From NCBI RefSeq assembly GCF_030936135.1, contig NC_082594.1:124410668-124474667 (forward strand): a stretch of 64,000 nt of DNA. The letters are read 5' to 3'. The notes beneath the pieces are model-generated. The model was not told where the DNA came from and did not search any database. It worked only from the letters and a program-made list of their open reading frames with translations. Source of the DNA: Gavia stellata (taxonomy: Eukaryota > Chordata > Aves > Gaviiformes > Gaviidae). Within the stretch, counting starts at the first letter, position 1; the number at the start of each line of letters is the position of its first letter. A program made the translations under genes and the position numbers. Positions 27,301 to 37,576 of this stretch are shown here, in pieces.

Positions 27301-30300
27301 CGTATTCAAAGTAAATATTTGTATTTAAAAGGAATAAAATCCTTTTAGACCTGGGCTCCGGTCTAACCTGAACACCTCCTCCTCCCGTTTCCTAGCATTC
27401 CCTTTGCACCCCGAGCTGCCCCAACTCAGTAGATGGCAGCACGACATCACGACGCGTAACAAAGCCCAAAATTACCGATGGCAGCAGGATAACCTTATGT
27501 TGCAAGCTTGTGTTGTATCTTATTAGCATTAGAAATAGCTACTATTGATATTATATATTACTTTAGAGAAGATTTGACATTTGAACCATTTAGTGAAGGC
27601 TATGTAGTGGGAAAATATAATATTGAGGTCAAGGGTTTCCCATCAAAGAATCCAGGCAGGTGAAGCGTTGGGTTGAAGGTAAAAGTCAAGCAAAAATGCA
27701 CAATGAAAGGGACTTCTCTTATTTAAAGGCACTGTAGTTGTTCCTTTTTTCTTTTTTCTTTTTTTTTTTCCAGTTGGGTCTAGTGATAAGGAAACAATGG
27801 GCAGGAGCAGAAGAAGAGAAGCAGTCACTGTCTGTAATGTGCTTAGTCATATTCAGCTCTCCATGTTTTATAGATAAGGCAGAGCTAAGCCTTAAAGCAA
27901 GGCTTAAGGGTTTATAGATTTTATCAGGAGGAGTTTTTCATTCATACAAGAGAGTTTGAATTGGAATTCTTGAGGGACAGAAGTGTTTCGTCCGTGTTCA
28001 GCTGACCACAGGACTGAATGGAAAGGCTTTGCTTTTAATCCTTCCTAATGTGTCAGTGCCAGCATCAGTTCGTTCCCTCATGACAGTCTTCTCTAAATCC
28101 CTTCCACTTTCTCGCCAATTTGGTATCCTGGGTGGGCATCGCCTCCATTCAGAGATGTTTGCTGTGAACTGGGAACCTGACTGAGGAAATCGCAGGCCAG
28201 TTAAGAAATATGAAATGGGATGCTGTGTTCAGGCAAAACCAAGCAAAATAGAATAATCACTGTTGGAAGTTCAGGCCATTTGCAAAGCGGGCACATGCCA
28301 AGAATGCCACTGAAAAAGGCTTTGGTTGTTCATTTTGCTTTCTGCAAAGTTTTAAGAAATGTAACACATATATATTTCCTGCCTCAATTTCCTATCACTT
28401 TTTTTTTTTCCTTGGGATGATGCAGAATCTCAGACACTGTTTAAATAGTAATTTAAGATTACCTGTGATGCTAGGGAGTCCAGATTTTCATCACAATTCA
28501 GAATTTTGGGGGGCTCTAAAGTGGGAGTTCTCCCTTCCCTGGAGCACATCCGGATCGCTATTGAAGTGTTACCTGTAATTTTGTAAAAGCAGAAAGATAT
28601 GCATTTAGTACAGAAGCGCTGACTCACATGCACATGATCTCATTGGGAATTAAAACCCGTACTGTGGATGTGACACCCTATCCAGTGTTATTTTCTGTTT
28701 GCATTTAAAATATTTGTCTTTCAGTGTTACAAGTGACCATAAATTATTTAATTAGTTATTGTTCTTTTTAGAACATGTGTTTTATACTCATATACACAAT
28801 CTTGTCAGAGTGGCTGACATTATTCGTGCCAAATTCAGATAGGTTTAGTTACGCTAGAGCTGCAAAAGTACATCTCTTAAACGGGAGGCACAGGCATCAG
28901 CACTGAGCTATCAGAAAGACTTTTTATCATGTCCTGAACAACATAGTTTATATGTTGTGAAAGAAATGCAAAGGGCATGTGGAGCAGCCGTGCAACACTT
29001 ACTCCTCTACAAGGTCTCTGAAAGCTCATGGAACCACAGTTGACCGAAAGCGTCCTGAATCCTAATGCTAAATAGTAGGCTATAAATAGATTATTTTTCT
29101 ATCAAAATGCTGTTCAGGAGCAGGTATTAACTGACTCTCAGCCCAGTCCCAGACAGGCACGGGTACGACTCGGCGTGCGTACCTTAAATTCTCTGCGTTT
29201 GGGGTAGAAAGCTGTGTGGAAAGGTTTGCGCTCCTGCTGCCTGAGCTCTGCTGTTCTGGCTTCAAACACCGACCTCTCATCTGGTCTAATAATCTGACAT
29301 CTTTCACAAACCTTGCATTTACTTTTGGGAAGTAGAAGAGAAAGGAAAGGAAAGAAACACATACCGTTCACAGTATCAGGTTTGCATTTTTCTTTGGAGT
29401 TGCCATATTTACCCACTATAATCCGTTCAAAAGTAAGGTTTTTTATAACGCTTTCAGAAATGTTCACTGTGCAAGTACTGGCTTCACAGAAATTAACTGC
29501 ACAGAAGGAAAAAGAAAACATATATCCAGATCAAATATTTTTAGTATAAGGACCAATTTTCAAAAATAAAATGGTATCAAGACAATAGAAGCTCATTGAA
29601 TCTTTTACCCTAAAGGAACTAAAAGCAATTGGGTAAGTCTTGTCTAAACCCAAGCTGCTGAACTGCTACAAGTGATATTTATGAAGTGACTGAAACCCTA
29701 AAAGGCCATACTTTTTGCTATCTCTTTTATTTTCACTGCCTTGGTCCTAGAAAATTTGTAAAATAATATAAGGTTTCATTTCCAGAGTCTTGTCACCCAG
29801 GCAGAAATCAGATTTGGTAACCTAATGCCACAGAATATAGCAGGGGGGAAAAATGCACATTTGCTCCAAATGGGGTTTGGACTGTTAATGGGGGATGGTC
29901 CTTTGGTGACTCTGAACCATGATGGGTCGGATGCAGCTTCTGGCACGGGAAATCACTGCCCTGCTGCTTGCTGGAACGGGACAGGGTGGCCACCTCAAAT
30001 CCCACGCCTTGTCTAAGCACCTGGTACTGGCTATGTCTAAAGGCAGGATGATGAGTTCAGTGGACCCGTGGCCTGACCTGGTACCGCAACTTATTGCATT
30101 CTCATGTCATACCGTACCGCTATAACTTAACACAAATTTACCTTGCAATGCTGCAAACACTTGGAAAAAATACTGCATCACACAGGCAGAAAATCTTTGC
30201 TTGGTCTTAGGAGTTGCAACAGCCTGTTTTTGCTAAATTTTGCTAATTCAGACCAGATTTCAGCTGACTGTGTCCCATCAGCAGGACTGAGTCAAAGAAG

Positions 30301-33300
30301 CATGCTTATGGTCGGGGTCCTGAGGGGGGCTCAGGAGACCTGGAGTGTTCTCCATGTTCTGGCATGGGCTTCCTTGACAAGTGACGTAACTTTCTGTGAG
30401 TCTTGTTTTCTATAGGGTCTCACTTTCCCATGACACAATGATACTTTCCTTCTATAGAAATGGTTATGAACAGATAAGGACGCATGACTCTGCAAAGATT
30501 AGGTCTGCCTTATAGTGCCATACCTGAACCTTGTTTGCCAGGAGGTGATTAGCAGGGCGAGGTGTTTCAAAAACGTGAGGTGGCAGGAACCTCTGGAGGG
30601 CATCTAGGCCAAACAGAGGCTCCACATCCTCACTGGAAAACATGTTCCAGTGACACGCTACCTTTCTAACCAAAACATTTCTCTTCATGCTCAATCTCAG
30701 CCTCTCAAACTGCAATTTATGACTGCTGCCCCTTGCTTTACCTTCTGGTGCTACCGAGAAGAGTGGATTCAATGGTCTTTCAACTCCCACTCAGTTGGCC
30801 GGAGGCTGCTATTAGCTCTGCCCTCAGCCTCCACTGCACCACACTGAACAAGCCCAGCTCCCTCAAATGCTCCCTGGAGGCCACCTGCCCTAAGCCCCTC
30901 ACCATCCTCACCGCATCCTGCTGCACCCTCTCCAGTTTCTCCAGGTCTTCTTAGCCTGGGGTGCAGGGGGCAAAGCTAAGCACGTATTTTCCGGTGGTGC
31001 CTCACCAGTGCCAGGAAGGGGAGGGTAATAGTGTCTGTCAAGGGAGGGTAATAGTGTCTGTCAACCTGTCTCTCTCCACATAGCACAGTTGCTCTGCCTT
31101 GTTTGCAATGAACACACACTGTTGGCTCATATTGAACTTGGCATCCACCATCACTCCCAGGTACCTTCCAGCAGGGCTGCTCCTCAGCCAGCAGGTTCCT
31201 GGTCTGTACCAATGTCCCTGGCACGGAGATCGGCACTTGTCCTTGTCGGACACTGTGATGTTTCTGTTGGCACGATCCTCAGGTTTCTCAGGCTTCTTCT
31301 GCGTTGAAGCTCTGCCGTTAACTGTGTCAGCAATACCTCCGCCCCACCCCAACTATAGTATTGTCTGCAGATTTGCTGAGAGAGCATGCTGTGTCATCGT
31401 TCAGGTCTTTGATGAAGACATTAAATGATACTGGCCCTCGTATCAACCAGCAGGTTACCCTACTTTTACAATATTCCAGTCAATCACTGATCGCTACCCT
31501 TTAAGCTTGGTTGTTGAGTTAATTTTCAAACCAACTAATGGTTCATTCACCCAACCTGTACATCTTCACCTACCAAACAAGAATGCTGATGTAGATGGTG
31601 TCAAAGGCATCTCTAAAATCAAGGTATGATATGTCTGTTGCTCTTCTGTTGTCTACATAGCCAGTTACTTCATACAGAAGCCAGTCAGGTTGGTCAGACA
31701 TGATTTGCCCTTTGTAAATCCATGCCGCTCCTGATTGTCTTCTTGTCTTTCACATGCATGGAAATAGACTCCAAGAGGACATGCTTCATAATACTTCTAG
31801 GGCCTGAGGTAAGCCTGACTGGCTTATGGTTCCCCCAGTCCTCCTTTTCACCTTTCTTAAAGGTGGGCATAATGTCAGCCGTTTTTCAGCTTTCTGCGGC
31901 CTCCCTTGATCACCATAGGTGACAGATAGCAGTCCCACAGGGACATCGGCCAGGTCTTTCAGCAGTCTTGAATGAATCCCATCTAGACCCGTGAATTTGA
32001 ATGCATTTGTGGTGATCCTGCCTTCCTTCTGACAGATGAAAGCCAGGAATATGGTGCTACATTCATGCATGAATACATATGCATTCATACATGAGTACCT
32101 ATTCAGGCTTTATTTTTTATCTTTCTAGTTATTCAAGCCTTGATCTGGGAGTGTTTTGGGCTGGTTTATATACATATCTATACTACTTGGGTTTGGGCTT
32201 ACAAAAGAGAGTCTGCCTGAAATAAAATTGTTCGGTGCTTTTTTCCCCACTGATGCAAATCTCAAATTATTGCAAATATTCTGACTTCAGTAGAATTGCT
32301 CCAGAATTTAGAAGACAAACGAACAAACAAACAAACAAACCACAAGTAGGAAGAAAACCAGGCCCTTTGTCACGATCTGTGAAGGAAAGTAACCATGACA
32401 TAATGTACAAAAGGAAGGAAATATGAGCCAAGTGGAAATTCTCCATCACCATTGGAACAAAACTAATTGTTTTATAAAAGTCATCTACCCTATATACCCT
32501 GCTCTCTCCTGCTGGCAAGAAACCAGATCACCTCCTCTATACCCCCAACACCCGACTGCACTTCCTTCCAGCTTCCCCAACACCTTTAGCACTATGTTCC
32601 CACACGCTTTATTCCCCATCATGCCTCAGCTCCCCCCACCCCCACCCCATGTCCTACATCCATCTTTAGATTCCCAATACATAAATTACACATCTTCATT
32701 TTGTTAGCTGGTGGAGACGAGATAAATGGCATGGGTAGTTTAGAGATATGCATCTTAGTGGCTAGACTGGATTGACTGGCCAAGTGACCCCCACCTCCTC
32801 GCTGCCGGCATAAGTCTACTTGCCTTTCTCTCAGGGAGGTATTTCCAGGGTTGGTTTTCTGTACCCAACTCGTGATATGTGCAAAACTCATAGGATCTCA
32901 AGGCCTTTAAGACCTGTAACCAGCTAGTGAATTTAGTTGAAACTCATCAGCAAGTTAAAGTTGCCAAGAAGGTGAAACAACAGACAGATGGGCAGTATAA
33001 ACATTCCTCAGGAAAACAGAATAAAATTCAGATTTTGTAAATGCAATAATGTTTGTTATTACTTCAAGTTAATGATGCCTGTCCAAACATTCCTACCTCA
33101 TGTATTTTAATAACTACAGTTATCAAAATCTATTCTTTAAGGCAATTCACAGCAAATCAAATACAGAATACCAGAGGAGTGAACATAGGGAATTACAGAG
33201 TCATCCTAATGGTTTGTTTCCAGTGCTGAAATCCCAGCCATGATTATTTTATTTAAGCCAACTTCTCTGAAACATTTTGCCCAAATGTTCCAATCCATTA

Positions 33301-36300
33301 TGAACCCATCCAATCTGTCATTGTCTGTTGAATATGCTACCCATCCTGTCATAAGGGAAATGACACAGGAGTTTCCATCTACCTAGCAGCCTTCACCAAG
33401 AATATTTTCCTAGATAAGCTGCAAATCTTTCAACGTTCTTCTGACCAAACATGTGAGTTCATTTGACAAAGGCACGGCTGACACATGACGGCATATCCAC
33501 ACTGGCCACAGTGTGGGTTGTTGGCTTGGAAAGCGTGAGCTGGGGGTCTTACCAGCTCTGGAAATACTGCGGCTTGGCAAGCCGGCACACTCCCAGCATG
33601 GGCTGGGAGCACCCGCTCCAGTTACGGCAGCACAGAGATGCCATGCTGCGGCAAAGGGGATGGAAATGGGAGTCACCCAGGCCACTGCTATGCCAGGCGT
33701 AGGAAATTTGACTCATCCAAAACCAGTGCCAGTGGCAGCAGGAGCTGAGGACAGGCATTGTCCTGCGGGGTGCTGAGCTGGATGGTATCGCTTAAACACT
33801 GGCAGATCCGGACACCGCAGTACTGGCCACTGAGGTCTGAATCAGATTTTCAAGTCACTGTGATCTTCAAACAGAGGAATTCAAGCAAAGGCCAAATTGG
33901 CTAGAAACAGGCCAGAGACAGTTGAAACCTCTAATGTCTTCCCCAGATATATTACTCATGTGAAAGAGTGACAGAAGTGGGTGAAGGATACGGCCTCACC
34001 TAGCAAGAAAGCCACGTCACTACTTGCGGATCCAACCCTGCCCAGCAGGTCTCAACAGGGGCAGGGGAAGATCAGGGGCCTCCGAAGGCAGGGGGGTTCC
34101 CAGAAATGATGCCAGCTGCTCATGCTGCCTGGCTTGTACTGACCTATCTCACAGAGAGATCCCACCCACTCCTCTGGGCACACGCAGGCTCCATCCCGAC
34201 AGATGCCACTGTTGAGGCAGATGCATGGAGGTACCACGGAATCCGTAGTGTCTGTGTAAATAAAGGATCAAGATACATATATATTCAGTAATACGTATGT
34301 AAAAACACGTATCGATCCAATTCGATGAAGGAAAGAAACAAACATGATTTATTTGAAGCTTCAAGTAAAAAATATTCAACTAAAAAATACATGTGACCCA
34401 CAGTCTTGCCCATGTACTCGGTCACTGGTCCCTTCTTGCCCCTACAACCAACACCATGAATGTGGGGTCAAAGCTTTCAAACGTGAATTTGCGTTCCCAC
34501 GACGATGTACGTGGATACAGTTTTGTGCAGCTACTGGATGAGCAGGAGTGATGGTGTGGGCCTCCAGGCTGCCAAAAGCTCAAGCTGTTGAACCTGTGAA
34601 AAGCCCAGATTACTTCTGCAGGACTTCACAAGAGCAAGGAGGCAAAACAGGGCCACAGATTCCCAGTGCTGAGGGGTCTGGAATGGTAACAAGGGTGTGG
34701 ATAGTCACATGTCCAAGAATCAGATAGAAACACTGTGATTTAAGACAGGCATTATAGGATAAAGCAAATAAAAACCCATGCCCCGATCTCAGCCATAGCC
34801 TCTATCCGCAGTCCAGGACGGGTGCCGGTTTTCATTCTGTCTTTTGGCAGAAATAGTGGGTTTTGTTCGAAGCAGATCATTGCACAGGCTGCCGCAGCTT
34901 CAGGAAACAAAAAAGCACGGTATAAGCAATAGCAGCGAAATTGCAGATCTTGGAAATTTCTGAATATACCATGGTATTTGCAGTGTTCGGCAAGCTCTGA
35001 AAATGCTAAGGTTTCTTAAAAAAGAAACTGGCAAATCTTGAATGGCTAAGGGGTATTCTGCAGCAGAAATTGCAAAAGGGAAGGGGTTGATGGACCTCAG
35101 GCTCTGAAAGATGGGTCCAAGACCTGGGGAATCTGCACGGACTGAGGCTTCCTCACAGTCAATCTCACCCAGTCCCTAAGTGAAGGAGAGAGCTGGAATC
35201 CCTTCCCGTAAGGTTCCTGGTGGAAATTGGGCACCTGTGCACTGGGTGCAGCGTATGCCTTGAAATAATGGCGACAAATGGAGTTGAGGACTGCCATTTA
35301 ATCTGACATTTTGGTGCCTGTGTTTTGAGATGCTGACAAAAGCCAGGAAATTCGAAAGTAAACAGTGCTGTCAGGAACACGTGCTATTGTATATTTCTAA
35401 TGTTCTCCCTGAACTAAAGAGATTGCCTAACTTCTTACTCTTTAACGGGATTCATATAACTGGAAGATTATTGCAAACTATAGGGGATGTGCCACGTGGC
35501 AAGGGTAATTCTGTTCTTGGCGCGCATCGCTTGGCTTTTGCTCATGTTGTTGCTATTTAGCATTTGTGTTTCAGGCTGTCTCAGCTACATTACAGCCAGA
35601 TGTCTATGATGATAGTGGAATAACATCTATGTGTCGCTAGGTAATGTCTCCGCTAGCCATCAGCTTTTCAAAACACATTGTCTCTCCACTGGAAATCTTG
35701 GTGTGGGGCTCTGGCTTTGGCACCGTTAGTCACAGGCTGCAAAAGGAGCGTAAGGAAAGGGAAAGGTGGAAAGGAAGACAGGGCTGAGACTCCTTTGAAA
35801 GCAATAAAACAGAAAAGCATGGAGCTGTGGGGTAAGGAATCCAGCGTTTACCCCTGGAGGGGCAGACACAGCTGCCAGACAGCCCGGGCAGCAAAGAGCG
35901 GGTGCCAGCAAACAGCATCGGCCTTACCTTCGCCCTCCCCAAGACTCCCTCTGTAACAAGAACGTGACGCTTGTGGGATCTGTTAATGCTAGTCAAAACC
36001 GTGGCTCTATTTAGTGCTTCCTGGTAACCTTTCCCAGCCTACTGTTCAAGGTCTCATGTCTACCCCACACACAGTAAAAGTCATCAGGCTCCGGTAATTG
36101 TGGCATGGGCTTAAAATCATGGGGTTCTTCTGGGTTTATTTTAAGATTCAGAAAACATCTTTTTATTTCTCTTTGGCTTTTAAGTTTTGCAGACATTAAT
36201 TGTCTCAAGAATCACATTGATTTTGACCATATATATTTTTAAACTAAAACTAAACGATTCTTGCATAATACTGCGTCACCATGAACTGCTGGGGTTGTTT

Positions 36301-37576
36301 TTAATCAAACATCGTGGGAACTGCTAATGCTAATACTTGTGGTTGAAGTTGGAATAAAGAAGAAACGCTACCACTACGCACAACAAGCGGTGCGTCAGAT
36401 GGGCACGGAGGTCTTCTCCATCCCTGAAGGAGCTGCAGTTTAAATCCAGTTCCCAGCAGCTCGTTGGCCTGCCGTTGTGTAAGTCCTAGGCATAAGCAGA
36501 GGTATCGCCAAGTTGCACTGAGAGTTAACTCCCATCTCGTCTGGGTTTAGCTCCATCAACTCAAACAAAGCGCTGGGCATATACTTATATTAGCAAAGGT
36601 AGATTATTACTGACATATGTTAAATAATTGCTGTTTGCTTATGTGCCATTTCTTGGGCTTGGGTATGTTCTCTCCCTACAAACAACTGATAAATCTCTTG
36701 AAGTAAATATTACCTAATGTATCCTCATATAAACTTTTCCCTGGGCCTTTTGGTCTCCAATCATAGCTGACTGCCTGCTGGACAAGCAGCCAGGAGTAGC
36801 TGATTATTTCTATGACTTTTGAATATAGGTCCATGCATAATTTTGTATCATGTCAATATGGTGAGTATTTTGCTGACCAGTTTTCTGCTCCAAGTTTGCA
36901 CACAGAAGTGTCTTACGAGGGTGCATTGAGCTGGTTTTCAGGTATAGAATATTCAAACCAATATCTGCCATATTCTTTCAACAAATTTTTCTATAATGCA
37001 AGTTGTAATGAAAACATGAATGGGTGCTATACAGCACGTTTTGCTTATATGCATGCAAATGTATAAACCTATGGAAAGCTAAATATTTCCCCTTTAAAAC
37101 ATAATTTACTAGATTAGCTAGAGGTTTATTTTTGTCTTTTGAAAAATAAATCAGATTTCTATGAGAAGAGTGAGAAAATTTCAAGACATTTCTCAAATTT
37201 CTATCAGAGGAATCAGGTACAGTGCAAACATGTTACAAGGAAAATACCCCAGAGATTGTTTGCCATCCTATTCTGTTTTACAGCAGAATGAAAAGTTTGG
37301 GGTACTTCTTTAAACATCAGTGTAAGAAGAAAAATGTTTCCACCTAAGAAGCGTACAGCATGGATGTAATAATGTTTATCAGCAATCGTGTTTAAACACT
37401 TAAGGAAAGGAAAAAGAACCCAAAGAGCTCAAATAGAGCTCAGATGGGGGAGAATTATATTTCTTACCTGTTTTAAACCTGAGGACAAGCTGCCAAATAC
37501 ACAGCGCCCAAAGGGTCACGGTCACTACACAACAGGTAATTCCAACCAATACTCTGCCCCAGTGGAGTGAAGGCAT
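12233..37576 (-). CDS. ADGRG7: ADGRG7 (GPR128) adhesion GPCR, 16 coding exons, 755 residues
   Basis: ADGRG7 is an orphan adhesion G-protein-coupled receptor at the cell surface; in mammals it is expressed mainly in intestine. I joined 16 exons with GT-AG borders; every phase agrees and the sum is 2268 bases. Domain order: hydrophobic segment at residues 9-32 (signal peptide or anchor); six-cysteine EGF-like module (C46, C48, C54, C59, C61, C70); N-glycosylation-rich GAIN region; GPS at about 380-411 (C380, W383, W390, C395, C405, C407, H409-T410|T411); tethered-agonist segment TNFAVLM from 411; seven helices at about 431-735 with the adhesion-family motifs GITW in TM6 and NATQG in TM7. The human protein is about 797 residues as I recall; the difference is a shorter cytoplasmic tail and a shorter second extracellular loop. 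Identity is certain; the extreme ends are less so. Confidence 0.96.
13568..13724 (-). CDS. ADGRG7: ADGRG7 exon 15: TM6 and TM7
   Basis: Encodes residues 658-710: KKVIGTVAIVVVLGITWTIG (TM6, with the family GITW) and FSYLFCILNATQ (TM7). Acceptor GTTTCTAG, donor CCAG|GTAAAG, ending in phase 0. Confidence 0.95.
14722..14883 (-). CDS. ADGRG7: ADGRG7 exon 14: loop cysteine and TM5
   Basis: Encodes residues 604-657: FCWLA with the disulfide-partner cysteine, then TM5 (PMLWSFLLPVALILLFNIII) and the basic KKNKNLT. Acceptor TATTAAAAG is purine-rich and weak; donor AAG|GTGAGA. Phase 2 on both sides. Confidence 0.93.
15879..15960 (-). CDS. ADGRG7: ADGRG7 exon 13: TM4 end and second extracellular loop
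   Basis: Encodes residues 577-603 (GIPAVVVAITLGATYREGKA, then LHYRQEE). Compared with the mammalian loop as I recall it, about ten residues are missing before YRQE. Acceptor TTAATTAG, donor AATT|GTAAGT, phase 1 to phase 2. Confidence 0.92.
17546..17910 (-). CDS. ADGRG7: ADGRG7 exon 12: TM2, TM3 and start of TM4
   Basis: This is the largest exon, residues 455-576. It holds TM2 (SVTWMLVSLCFSMLIFN), a long first extracellular loop rich in N, D and P, the TM3 cysteine for the conserved disulfide (SWCTAVAVLLHYFLL), then KPLPEHFLVTASVIGWG entering TM4. Acceptor ACCAATAG, donor GGG|GTAAGA. Confidence 0.95.
19710..19822 (-). CDS. ADGRG7: ADGRG7 exon 11: TM1
   Basis: Encodes residues 418-454: the linker after the tethered agonist and the first helix (YISYIGVGLSMAGLVITILF). 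Acceptor TTTTCCAG, donor CTAG|GTAAGA, phase 0 to phase 2. Confidence 0.95.
21107..21256 (-). CDS. ADGRG7: ADGRG7 exon 10: GPS autoproteolysis motif
   Basis: Encodes residues 368-417. All GPS cysteines and tryptophans are present and the end CRCNHTTNFAVLM is as in mammals. The acceptor CCATAG at 21257-21259 is preferred over the nearby CTGCAG because it restores YNTSELQL, aligned with mammalian YNQKEFQL. The cleavage triad reads H-T|T instead of the usual H-L|T/S. Phase 0 on both sides. Confidence 0.93.
22703..22863 (-). CDS. ADGRG7: ADGRG7 exon 9: GAIN domain
   Basis: Encodes residues 314-367 with GFVLYQNDKLF near-identical to mammalian GFVVYQNDKLF, ending VEIAFSPK. Acceptor CTCGCAAAG (AAG rather than CAG), donor CAAG|GTGAGA, ending in phase 0. 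Confidence 0.93.
24613..24726 (-). CDS. ADGRG7: ADGRG7 exon 8: GAIN domain
   Basis: Encodes residues 276-313, ending SSEVQILLNITNN, aligned with mammalian QTELQVLLNMTKN. Acceptor TTTTGCAG, donor AACA|GTAAGT, phase 1 on both sides. Confidence 0.92.
24810..24928 (-). CDS. ADGRG7: ADGRG7 exon 7: GAIN domain
   Basis: Encodes residues 236-275, including NVAIQSAPLKLSSS, aligned with mammalian NIAIQSANFSSE. Acceptor TTCAATGCAG, donor AGAG|GTAAGT, phase 2 to phase 1. Confidence 0.92.
25245..25336 (-). CDS. ADGRG7: ADGRG7 exon 6: GAIN domain
   Basis: Encodes residues 206-235, including ATVSQLLDANETAF, close to mammalian VTVSQLLDASEDAF. Acceptor TTGTCTCAG, donor TCAAG|GTAACT, ending in phase 2. Confidence 0.93.
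25853..26008 (-). CDS. ADGRG7: ADGRG7 exon 5: GAIN domain, first part
   Basis: Encodes residues 154-205, including TQILTSMPDQLTTENITVAA, matched by the mammalian VQILTSDANKLTAENITSA. Acceptor CCTAACAG, donor CTCAG|GTGAGA, phase 0 on both sides. Several glycosylation sequons fit an extracellular domain. Confidence 0.93.
26190..26490 (-). mobile_element. Diverged CR1 LINE fragment
   Basis: Read on the plus strand it begins GTAGCTTGGGTTGGAAGGGA and continues with GGTGCCCCAGCCCAGCAGGG, then TTTGAATATCCACCACC and AACCTGGCTCCAT, in the order of a CR1 3' region in minus orientation. Borders are approximate and it has many changes, so it is an old copy. Confidence 0.75.
27007..27037. repeat. 13-bp tandem repeat, about 2.4 copies
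   Basis: The unit CAATGAATAGCTT occurs twice back to back and is followed by a partial third copy. It is a small local duplication in ADGRG7 intron 4. Confidence 0.7.
28463..28572 (-). CDS. ADGRG7: ADGRG7 exon 4: extracellular region
   Basis: Encodes residues 117-153 (GNTSIAIRMCS, then NCDENLDSLASQ), aligned with mammalian GNPMAVRLCS and NCNENLETLEKQ. Acceptor AAAATTACAG, donor CACAG|GTAATC, ending in phase 0. Confidence 0.92.
29365..29496 (-). CDS. ADGRG7: ADGRG7 exon 3: extracellular region
   Basis: Encodes residues 73-116, beginning NFCEASTCTVNIS and containing VGKYG, matching mammalian NFCENSTY and VGRYG. Acceptor CTTCTGTGCAG, donor AACG|GTATGT. Phase 1 to phase 1. Two N-X-S/T sites are visible (NIS, NLT). 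Confidence 0.92.
30580..32045 (-). mobile_element. Old CR1 LINE with decayed RT frame
   Basis: Read on plus, the order of phrases is that of a CR1 in antisense: GGAACCTCTGGAGGGCATCT; GAACAAGCCCAGCTCCCTCA; CCTCACCAGTGCC; GCTCATATTGAACTTGGCAT; CAGATTTGCTGAGAGAGCAT; GATGAAGACATTAAATGA; TGGTGTCAAAGGCATCT; TTTGTAAATCCATGC; CCCCCAGTCCTCCTTTTCAC; TCCCATCTAGACCCGTGAAT. The reading frame is broken by many stops and small deletions. It is much more decayed than the copy at 7174-8446. Confidence 0.88.
31019..31064. repeat. Perfect 23-bp tandem duplication
   Basis: A 23-base unit starting GGGAGGGTAATAGTGTCTG occurs twice in direct succession (31019-31041 and 31042-31064), inside the old CR1. Confidence 0.85.
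32315..32341. repeat. (CAAA)n microsatellite
   Basis: Tetranucleotide repeat with one early CGAA interruption, in ADGRG7 intron 2. Confidence 0.8.
34144..34251 (-). CDS. ADGRG7: ADGRG7 exon 2: EGF-like module
   Basis: Encodes residues 37-72 with six cysteines in EGF spacing, ending in CPEEWVGSLCEI, close to the mammalian CTEEWKGLRC. Acceptor TTTACACAG, donor ATAG|GTCAGT, phase 1 on both sides, so the module could be skipped without frameshift. Confidence 0.93.
   Translation of the reverse strand, partial: TLRIPWYLHASASTVASVGMEPACAQRSGWDLSVR
34252..37467 (-). other. ADGRG7: ADGRG7 intron 1
   Basis: No repeat or exon was recognised. A minus open frame at 36011-36208 looks mildly protein-like but lacks good splice sites and a family match. 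Confidence 0.5.
37468..37576 (-). CDS. ADGRG7: ADGRG7 exon 1: start and hydrophobic segment
   Basis: Encodes residues 1-36. The ATG at 37576 is chosen because MPSLHWGRVLVGITC aligns with the mammalian start. An in-frame upstream ATG at 37657 would add 27 residues with no counterpart. Basic residues flank a long hydrophobic stretch that ends in RFK, so it may stay as a membrane anchor. Donor ACAG|GTAAGA, phase 1. Confidence 0.88.

Larger units (their letters stand above)
26009..28462 (-). other. ADGRG7: ADGRG7 intron 4
   Basis: Contains a diverged CR1 piece (about 26190-26490), a short tandem duplication at 27007-27037 and poly-pyrimidine tracts near 27740. Nothing else was recognised. Confidence 0.6.
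29497..34143 (-). other. ADGRG7: ADGRG7 intron 2
   Basis: Holds a long old CR1 (about 30580-32045), a 23-bp tandem duplication and a (CAAA)n microsatellite. The rest, including a moderately GC-rich part at 33450-34100, shows no recognised feature. Confidence 0.6.

Noticed and set aside
36011-36208. Minus frame resembling an extra ADGRG7 exon
   Set aside because: Exons 1 and 2 join in phase without it, and neither border is a good splice site.
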